DNA from: Phycisphaerae bacterium
GTDB lineage: Bacteria > Planctomycetota > Phycisphaerae > Sedimentisphaerales > Anaerohalosphaeraceae
Length of the DNA stretch: 37,847 nt
Direction of reading: 5' to 3'
Assembly (NCBI GenBank): GCA_018433925.1
Contig: JAHDQI010000019.1
Location: 1-37,847 of the forward strand
The notes under the pieces were generated by a model. The model did not search any database, was not told the DNA's origin, and saw only the letters and a list, made by a program, of their open reading frames with translations. The translations under genes were made by a program, and so were the position numbers. This document shows positions 34,001 to 37,847 of this stretch, in pieces. Position 1 is the first letter of the stretch. Each line of letters starts with the position of its first letter.

Positions 34001-34480
34001 GGAAACTATACCGTCCACGTCGATGGACAGCAAACGGACGAAGGAACCTACTCAGGCCTCACAGAACTGTCGCCCACCTTTGATATCGGCAATTACGGCG
34101 ACCCCGCTCTGCGGATCATCGGCTTCCTCGGCCAACTCGAAGAGGTCCGCACCTACAACCGAGCCCTGGCCGCGGACGAAATAGCCACCCTCTGCCAGAC
34201 TTACAATATCAAACAAAATCGGCAGCTCGCCCTCTTTGTGGAAGGCACCGATGATCAGGGTAATCCGGTCTCCTATACCCCCTCCGACCTGCCCGGAGGC
34301 GCTGTCTTTGAAACCGGTTCCCAATACTTCCAGTGGCGACCCTGGTACGACCAGGCCGGCCAGTATAACATTCTCTTCAATGCCGACGGCCAGCCCTCGC
34401 AAAATCTCACGATCAGCGTGGACGAAGTGGCCTTGCAGGATTGGTATCGCGCGTTTCTCGAAGCAAATGGTAAACTATAA
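31094..34480 (+). CDS. Large exported protein: unknown N-terminal domain, InlB-type repeat, two LamG domains, Ig-like domain
   Basis: This 1128-aa protein has a signal peptide at about 1-25 (HTVLLFLALTLGSVHSFA). Residues ~30-570 form an unassigned region containing GQNMGHKLPIVFAGYLLGG, reminiscent of alpha-barrel polysaccharide-lyase-like proteins, but I do not assign a function. A divergent InlB B-repeat follows (~580-648, FGYHFSSWSGDADGN, NKTISADF). Two LamG/concanavalin-like domains come next (~672-835 and ~876-1035), sharing YLFGH, YSGLTEL and DIGN-x-G. A C-terminal Ig-like domain spans ~1041-1110. There is no sorting tail. The ATG at 31094 is chosen for its GAGGG Shine-Dalgarno; an in-frame ATG at 31082 would place that signal inside the gene. 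It likely binds or degrades an extracellular glycan. Confidence 0.82.
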   Translation: MKRKNGKHTVLLFLALTLGSVHSFADYGDNWIEQWGIRWTFNKNISPTGAGGTYQFGQFANGDYWVVGPVTLIGINPPSRQYQFVFTPSSGISGTFSSGERVTQSATAARGTVIVQTSQGNICIEPDTDSPDFITGQPVRTTSGDQFTPGSIDTRTINGSMINPDPSKASLWSGNQAFDSEMHAWHTTTNRPYPQWRQYCLNGVVNAARPNNAPVSATNPLTIPVHSSLVSSISKSHPARTILQTQAILTVLPSAPAENSFRPPYSGNDKSVHFTVNMLDYSRLLNLPSVDTTPIDSIAAHFEKPWIDILTGQMGQSGRSQNMPEYSQTIGQRTGDAALILNVRQSANETTNRDIKKTLLIRFVQLGIDNYGVMKMGASMPEGNWPPIEGQNMGHKLPIVFAGYLLGGTKGSAHAPADQMLNIPVWNPELSVGSFNPVFQEDLNLWYVTEEDIGRPVRGVNKGYGIAEEYTQEHVGLPEWGTRHLGPYAFPSDDDSAWNANYRHICATGMVGTALAIHMMGLRDVWNNPVFFDYHDRWYSITNGNPTESQSLTSLTKKMWDAYRTNYGPVWPDSNPPGQDTYTLTIAASNGSIHKSPDKLFYDADEKVTLTAEPDFGYHFSSWSGDADGNANPLEIVMNENKTISADFSEIGSTDPPSVTELLNRAVYSKLNSMLFTEMDDYISIPTDNWSLSGTSVTMWIYPDTVAGSHYLFGHTIGAWSNRIQLYIREGQLGLGLGSTHALNQSIFSCLPNQWYMITLSWDGSNYKVYVNNQLQAQGSYSGLTELNTFADIGNTGNPDYRAVEPFSGTISSVRIFAESLDLAAVSLLFEYGHDTGLTGHWKLDECTGNSAADASGCQQTAILAGGPSWGRPWADEHFLCMTTKNQALQIPSAVLSPEAGTIALWLTPADEIGAQYLFGHVCNSSSRIALLTVNGQLALSMGSQSLTRQNIAFLPAGRLTHIALTWNNGNYTVHVDGQQTDEGTYSGLTELSPTFDIGNYGDPALRIIGFLGQLEEVRTYNRALAADEIATLCQTYNIKQNRQLALFVEGTDDQGNPVSYTPSDLPGGAVFETGSQYFQWRPWYDQAGQYNILFNADGQPSQNLTISVDEVALQDWYRAFLEANGKL

Positions 34481-34556
34481 CGTTTAGGGGGGAATTTGAT
34501 ATTCCAGCGGTCATACCGCAACCCCTCACACAGAAAATGCTGTGGAGAGCAACTGC

Positions 34557-36365
34557 ATGAAGGTAAAGGTACTTTTTGTATTAGCCCTGAATATTATCGG
34601 ACTTTCTTCGGCCTACATGACTGAGCCCTATGACGGCTGCACATGGGGGCTTGCCAATACGTCTCTTTCGCTCGAACCCGGTTCCGTTATCACGGACGCA
34701 ATCCTGACCATCGAAAATATACGGCCGACGGGTTCCTGCCTGAATCCAACCTTGCATATCCAGCTTTTGAACAATCCCGCCCAGGGCTTTCATATCTATA
34801 ACCAGCCGCAATCAATTCAGGCATTGTTCCCGTCAGGACCAACTCCGGCCCTGGTCGCTCACTGGAAATTAAACGAACTTTCCGCAACCATCGCCTCGGA
34901 TTCATCCGGAAACCAAAACCAGGGGATTTTGATCTACAATCCTCTCTGGATTGAAGGACAAGGCCTTTCTTTTGAGACCAACCAATTTATGGGTATTCCC
35001 AGTTCGCCCAGCTTGTCTATTTCCACACCGATGGCCATCTCGCTTTGGTTCAAAATGCGCACTGCTGCTCCTTATGCCAAACTACTGATCAAACCTTATG
35101 TGACCCGTTCCGATCCATGGGAATTGTTCGCCCTTGATCTGGGTAGCGACGGCTGCACACCTCGTTTCCTGATCTCAGACGGCATCCCCGGAGGCCAATA
35201 TGCTGCCGCCTTCAACCAGGACTACAAAATCATCCCCGATCGCTGGTACCACATCGCCGCCGCTTATGACGGCAGCCAAATGCGGCTCTTCATGGATGGG
35301 CAGCAAATCGCTCAATCGCCGGCCGCCCTGCAAATCGGCAGCAACACCATGCCCCTTTGCATCGGGGGACGTTTGGGAGCCGATACCTTCGATGGCATCA
35401 TCCATACCGTCCAGCTTTACAGCGGACCTTCCAATGACCCGCCTGTTCAATTTGTCCAAAGCCGAAATCTGTTTGAAAACAGCGGCACACCATTGCGGAA
35501 AATCGGCCTGGCGGACCTTGGAACCGCATCAAGTATCCGTGTCTCTCTGCAGCAGATTGAAAACACCGACTCGTGGGCCCGTGCAGTCTACGGAGATTCT
35601 TTCACGATGCCCCTTCCCGGCCAAACATCTGCCCTGCCCCTTTCTTCGTCGCTCCTTGGGCTGCTGGACTATGCCGGAACCGGATCGAGTTTTGGATTCG
35701 GGATGGACAGCGACGGCTTTGTATTCGACAGGATCACCCTTGAAATTACGATGCAGTCCTACCTGGCCCCCGAAGAAAAGCAAACCCGCGTCTTTTCCTG
35801 TCAGAATCGGTACGCGCCTTACATCTTTTCGCTCTCCGAGCTTTCCGGCCAGCCGCACCAACTGATTACCTTCCCTGTTTACGTAATTGATCCGGATCAG
35901 AACCCCTATACGCTGACGGCAAAAAATCTCCCGCCGGGAGCGGTGTTCAGCAATCGTTTCTTTTCCTGGACGCCCACAGAGCAGCAGCAGGGACTCTGGA
36001 CTGTGCTTCTTGAAGCGAGCGATGGCGTTATGACCGCGCAACGGCAGGTAGAAATCCTCGTCACGGAACCAACACCGATCTTTGCCCCCCTCGGCAATTC
36101 TGCCCTCTTTGAGCTTCAAAATCTGACCTTTGCGGTCGAGGCCGCGGACCTGGCGGGCAATCCCGTCTCCATCACCGCCTCCGGCCTGCCTGAAAACGCA
36201 ACTTTTGACGGCTCGACCTTCACCTGGCGGCCTCTTGTCGGCCAGGCCGGCATCTATGAAATCACATTTACGGCATCCAATGAAATACGTCAGGAGGAAA
36301 TGAAGATCACGATTACCGTCTACCCCTACCGCCCTTCCAGTCCCAAACCGATTCTTATTTTATAG
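34557..36365 (+). CDS. Exported LamG protein with a split beta-sandwich and two Ig-like domains
   Basis: This 602-aa protein has a signal peptide (MKVKVLFVLALNIIGLSSA). Residues ~25-80 carry CTWGLANTSLSLEPGSVITDAILTI and LHIQLLNNPAQGF. Residues ~316-403 carry LLGLLDYAGTGSSFGFGMDSDGF. These are the two halves of the domain seen undivided in the 990-1568 protein. Between them lies a complete LamG domain (~97-287, LVAHWKLNE to IIHTVQLYSG). Two Ig-like units follow (~415-503 and 504-593, with FSWTPTEQQQG and FTWRPLVGQAG). No sorting tail follows. The ATG at 34557 has GGAG 9 nt upstream; a GTG at 34542 would remove it. It is 76 bp downstream of the other LamG gene and probably in one unit with it. 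Confidence 0.82.
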   Translation: MKVKVLFVLALNIIGLSSAYMTEPYDGCTWGLANTSLSLEPGSVITDAILTIENIRPTGSCLNPTLHIQLLNNPAQGFHIYNQPQSIQALFPSGPTPALVAHWKLNELSATIASDSSGNQNQGILIYNPLWIEGQGLSFETNQFMGIPSSPSLSISTPMAISLWFKMRTAAPYAKLLIKPYVTRSDPWELFALDLGSDGCTPRFLISDGIPGGQYAAAFNQDYKIIPDRWYHIAAAYDGSQMRLFMDGQQIAQSPAALQIGSNTMPLCIGGRLGADTFDGIIHTVQLYSGPSNDPPVQFVQSRNLFENSGTPLRKIGLADLGTASSIRVSLQQIENTDSWARAVYGDSFTMPLPGQTSALPLSSSLLGLLDYAGTGSSFGFGMDSDGFVFDRITLEITMQSYLAPEEKQTRVFSCQNRYAPYIFSLSELSGQPHQLITFPVYVIDPDQNPYTLTAKNLPPGAVFSNRFFSWTPTEQQQGLWTVLLEASDGVMTAQRQVEILVTEPTPIFAPLGNSALFELQNLTFAVEAADLAGNPVSITASGLPENATFDGSTFTWRPLVGQAGIYEITFTASNEIRQEEMKITITVYPYRPSSPKPILIL

Positions 36366-36372
36366 GCGGGAC

Positions 36373-36411
36373 GTTCTATCTAAAAGTCGTAAGTCATTAT
36401 ATAGAAAGAAC
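36373..36411. terminator. Imperfect hairpin between convergent LamG gene and tRNA
   Basis: GTTCTATCTA (36373-36382) pairs 9 of 10 with TAGAAAGAAC (36402-36411), with a 19-nt loop. It lies where plus-strand transcription from 36365 meets minus-strand transcription of the tRNA. There is no T-run, so its terminator role is uncertain. Confidence 0.3.
36374..36394 (+). repeat. Direct repeat flanking the tRNA gene, copy 1
   Basis: TTCTATCT then AAAAGTCGTAAGT. It matches copy 2 at 36500-36522 at 19 of 21 aligned positions once a GG insertion in copy 2 is allowed. The two copies bracket the tRNA-Arg gene. Confidence 0.5.
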
Positions 36412-36421
36412 TTATGGCAAC

Positions 36422-36495
36422 CACGCCCGAAGGGATTCGAACCCCTGACCTACGGATTAGAAATCCGTTGCTCTATCCACCTGAGCTACGGGCGC
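36422..36495 (-). tRNA. tRNA-Arg (anticodon TCT)
   Basis: On the minus strand a 74-nt cloverleaf folds fully. The acceptor GCGCCCG pairs with CGGGCGT (one G-T), the D-stem is GCTC/GAGC, and the anticodon stem ACGGA/TCCGT holds loop TTTCTAA with TCT at positions 34-36. The T-arm is AGGGG-TTCGAAT-CCCTT. CCA is not encoded. It decodes AGA. A promoter lies ~99 bp upstream at 36594-36622. Confidence 0.96.
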
Positions 36496-36499
36496 AACA

Positions 36500-36522
36500 T
36501 TCTATCTGGAAAAGACTTAAGT
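36500..36522 (+). repeat. Direct repeat flanking the tRNA gene, copy 2
   Basis: TTCTATCT, GG, then AAAAGACTTAAGT. It is the partner of 36374-36394. It lies 5 bp outside the 5' end of the tRNA and so falls in its leader transcript. Confidence 0.5.
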
Positions 36523-36593
36523 GGGCTTTCAAACGGACGCCCTGAACCGCAAATAAAAAACTTGCTTTGATTCTTGATCTTCAGCATGGGGAA

Positions 36594-36622
36594 AATATAC
36601 CAAAAAACCGGAATTCAGACAA
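36594..36622 (-). promoter_or_regulatory. Sigma70-type promoter for tRNA-Arg
   Basis: On the minus strand TTGTCT (36617-36622) and TATATT (36594-36599) are 17 bp apart. The predicted start near 36587 gives a precursor with a ~92-nt leader. It lies between the stop of the AraC-type gene and the tRNA. Confidence 0.5.
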
Positions 36623-36651
36623 GAACGAGGTAATCTTTGCAAATATCTTTT

Positions 36652-37557
36652 TCAAGCAATCTCATTACGCATATGTTCCAATCGATAATGATTGGGCCAG
36701 CGGCCATGAAAATGCTTGAAATTCTTTGAAAAATGATAGGGATCAAAATACCCCACTTGTTCCGCAATCTCCTTAATTTTCAAATCGGTTGTCAGCAGCA
36801 GATTGGCCGCCTTATTCAATTTCAGCCGCTGGATATATTGGCTGGGAGAAAGAAGGCCGTATCTCTTGAATAAAGAGGCCAGATATCGAACATTGATTCC
36901 GCACTGTTCGGCCACTTCAGAAGGATTTAGAATAGAAGAGAAATTCGAATCAATATACCGCTTGCATTTTCGATATGTGCTCATAGAGATGGACACATGG
37001 GGACTGATGTTCGGTACAGAAACCGCCCTTTCGAGCAAAAGAATGCGAAGGTAGCTACAGCAGATTTCCTGTGAAAATGCCGGTTTCTGCAGCCCTGTAT
37101 CCAGAATCCTGCGACATATCTTCAGCACATCCTCCGGATTGGCCGCTTCCAGACAATGCCGTTTTGCAAGAGCGCTTTTCCGAAATAAACTGCCGGCCCG
37201 GTTTCCGACAAAGGTGATAAAAATATGTTCCATGGGATCCTTAGGATCAGCCTTGTAGTGATGCGCTGTCCCTGATTCAAACCCGGTCAGAACACCCGGC
37301 TTCAAAGGTAAAATCTTATTTTTGATTTCAAGCATCCCCTTTCCCTTAACCGTATATTTGATGAAACAATAGGGATAATTATTCCGATTGATGTCAAAAT
37401 CCGAAGCGCACTTTTCATACCCCCCGCAGACAATGGCCAATTCCTGATGTTCATAAGGAGCGGTATCATAGTAAAAATAGTCCGCATCCAACACATGGCC
37501 GGGTATGCCCGCGGTATATTTTTTCTTGATTTTTTTGCGATAAGTATTGTTTTTCAT
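36652..37557 (-). CDS. AraC-family transcriptional regulator
   Basis: This 301-aa protein has a cupin-like sensing half (about 40-125, with GMLEIKNKILPLKPGVLTGFE in two blocks and HHYKADP) and a C-terminal AraC DNA-binding half. That half has helix-turn-helix 1 near 212-232 (PSEVAEQCGINVRYLASLFK) and helix-turn-helix 2 near 261-282 (IKEIAEQVGYFDPYHFSKNF). The N-terminal type often senses sugars. GGCGGA lies a few bases before the ATG. Its promoter region at 37580-37608 overlaps a pair of 16-bp direct repeats spaced 21 bp, so it may repress itself and activate the divergent unit at 37609 onward. It ends 30 bp before the -35 box of the tRNA promoter. Confidence 0.93.
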   Translation of the reverse strand: MKNNTYRKKIKKKYTAGIPGHVLDADYFYYDTAPYEHQELAIVCGGYEKCASDFDINRNNYPYCFIKYTVKGKGMLEIKNKILPLKPGVLTGFESGTAHHYKADPKDPMEHIFITFVGNRAGSLFRKSALAKRHCLEAANPEDVLKICRRILDTGLQKPAFSQEICCSYLRILLLERAVSVPNISPHVSISMSTYRKCKRYIDSNFSSILNPSEVAEQCGINVRYLASLFKRYGLLSPSQYIQRLKLNKAANLLLTTDLKIKEIAEQVGYFDPYHFSKNFKHFHGRWPNHYRLEHMRNEIA

Positions 37558-37573
37558 AAATCCGCCAAAATAT

Positions 37574-37610
37574 ATTACGAATATACATTAAATAATTACG
37601 AAAATCAATT
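37574..37610. promoter_or_regulatory. Candidate AraC-type operator: two direct repeats 21 bp apart
   Basis: Repeat 1 (37574-37589) and repeat 2 (37595-37610) match at 13 of 16 positions, including the identical core ATTACGAA. The 21-bp offset is two helical turns, the spacing used by AraC-type half-sites. They cover the -10 and -35 of the leftward promoter and touch the -35 of the rightward one. Confidence 0.55.
37580..37608 (-). promoter_or_regulatory. Promoter of the AraC-type gene
   Basis: On the minus strand TTGATT (37603-37608) and TATATT (37580-37585) are 17 bp apart. The start would fall near 37573, giving a short ~16-nt leader that contains GGCGGA. Confidence 0.5.
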
Positions 37611-37636
37611 TTCATTTTGTAAAAAAAGGATATAAT
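37609..37636 (+). promoter_or_regulatory. Rightward promoter divergent from the AraC-type gene
   Basis: An exact TATAAT (37631-37636) is preceded, 16 bp away, by a weak TTTTCA (37609-37614). A weak -35 touched by the proximal AraC-type repeat is what an activator-dependent promoter would show. Confidence 0.45.
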
Positions 37637-37652
37637 ATAAAAAATAGATTAC

Positions 37653-37677
37653 TTAATTCTATCTTATGTAGAATTAA
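37653..37677 (+). repeat. Perfect 9-bp inverted repeat in the leader of the rightward unit
   Basis: TTAATTCTA (37653-37661) and TAGAATTAA (37669-37677) are perfectly complementary around a 7-nt loop. The repeat lies about 10 nt after the predicted transcript start and 12 nt before the GGAGG Shine-Dalgarno. It could be an mRNA stem or a second operator. Confidence 0.45.
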
Positions 37678-37700
37678 ATCCCCAAAAATGGAGGATATTA

Positions 37701-37805
37701 ATGGGAAATAGAATGCGAATACCGGATTTTACCGGCGGCCTGCGGAAAACACCGAGACCCCTCGGAGTCGATACAATTCTTTCACCGTGTAATTGGAGTT
37801 TTTGA
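37701..37805 (+). CDS. Short 34-aa ORF with a strong Shine-Dalgarno
   Basis: GGAGG (37690-37694) lies 6 nt before an ATG that opens 34 codons ending at TGA 37803-37805. The peptide starts MGNRMRIPDFTGGLRKTPRP and ends with a Cys/Trp-containing tail (PCNWSF). It has no membrane segment and no family I recognise. It could be a leader peptide for the gene beginning near 37829, a small protein, or the start of a gene broken by a frameshift. The translation signal is better than that of most genes in the window. Confidence 0.45.
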   Translation: MGNRMRIPDFTGGLRKTPRPLGVDTILSPCNWSF

Positions 37806-37828
37806 CTATTTTAAGAATACAAACGGCA

Positions 37829-37847
37829 ATGCGAAAAAAAAAGCTTC
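37829..37847 (+). CDS. Possible start of a further gene, cut by the window edge
   Basis: ATG followed by codons for R-K-K-K-L runs off the right edge. A start of this kind (Met plus a run of Arg/Lys) is usual for prepilin-type 'FTLIELLVV' proteins, which are numerous in these planctomycetes, but the diagnostic part lies outside the window. No strong Shine-Dalgarno is seen. Confidence 0.22.

Noticed and set aside
1-37847. CRISPR array, insertion sequence, phage or toxin-antitoxin genes
   Set aside because: I saw no regularly spaced repeats, transposase or integrase motifs, or phage structural genes on either strand.

Overview
Organism. The window looks like a planctomycete, most likely class Phycisphaerae (Sedimentisphaerales-like). 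The evidence is dockerin-type Ca-binding repeats with the 'WNxxCDIxPxGGDGIV' linker on secreted proteins, PEP-CTERM-type sorting tails, LamG-rich exported giants, a possible prepilin-like start at the right edge and roughly 50% GC. This placement is inference from protein style, not from a marker gene.

Layout. (1) 1-330: the 3' end of a plus-strand secreted protein with a dockerin-like tail, then a terminator region. (2) 344-1568, minus: two small exported proteins with almost identical PEP-CTERM-like tails (P-[TA]-PGAIMLG). (3) 2026-30210, minus: a 28-kb exopolysaccharide/exosortase cluster. Read in transcription order from 30210 it holds a Wzx-type flippase, polysaccharide pyruvyl transferase-like protein, FrhB-type Fe-S protein, O-antigen ligase/polymerase-like protein, two NodB-type deacetylases, a FemAB-like protein, GT2, GNAT and a second GT2. 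A PEP-CTERM protein with its own promoters follows, then a Gfo/Idh/MocA oxidoreductase, an AKR-like barrel, an Alg14/Alg13-like split glycosyltransferase, a hexapeptide acyltransferase, a dockerin-tailed SGNH-like protein, an NDP-sugar SDR, an exosortase fusion, a Wzz/BY-kinase, a phosphoglycosyltransferase fusion and a 1386-aa TPR protein. (4) 30211-31093: a long gene-poor stretch ending in a structured leader. (5) 31094-36365, plus: two large exported LamG/Ig-like proteins. (6) 36422-36495: tRNA-Arg(TCT), minus. (7) 36652-37847: an AraC-family regulator divergent from a promoter, a 34-codon ORF and the first codons of another gene.

How the genes fit together. Region 3 has the parts list of an exosortase-linked EPS locus: a phosphoglycosyltransferase starts the lipid-linked glycan, GT2 and Alg13/14-like enzymes extend it, and acetyl-, pyruvyl- and deacetylase enzymes decorate it. 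Wzx/Wzy/Wzz-type proteins export and polymerise it under tyrosine-kinase control, while the exosortase processes PEP-CTERM proteins, three of which are encoded in the window.

Most unusual points. The exosortase is the C-terminal half of a 664-aa protein whose N-terminal half is a sugar-nucleotidyltransferase fold that has lost its signature catalytic residues. The phosphoglycosyltransferase also carries a degenerate nucleotidyltransferase/left-handed beta-helix-like N-terminus. Secondary signals are an AraC-style operator with 21-bp phased direct repeats over divergent promoters, a MerR-style 19-bp-spacer promoter with a dyad ahead of a PEP-CTERM gene, and a beta-sandwich domain that appears whole in one protein and split by a LamG insertion in another.
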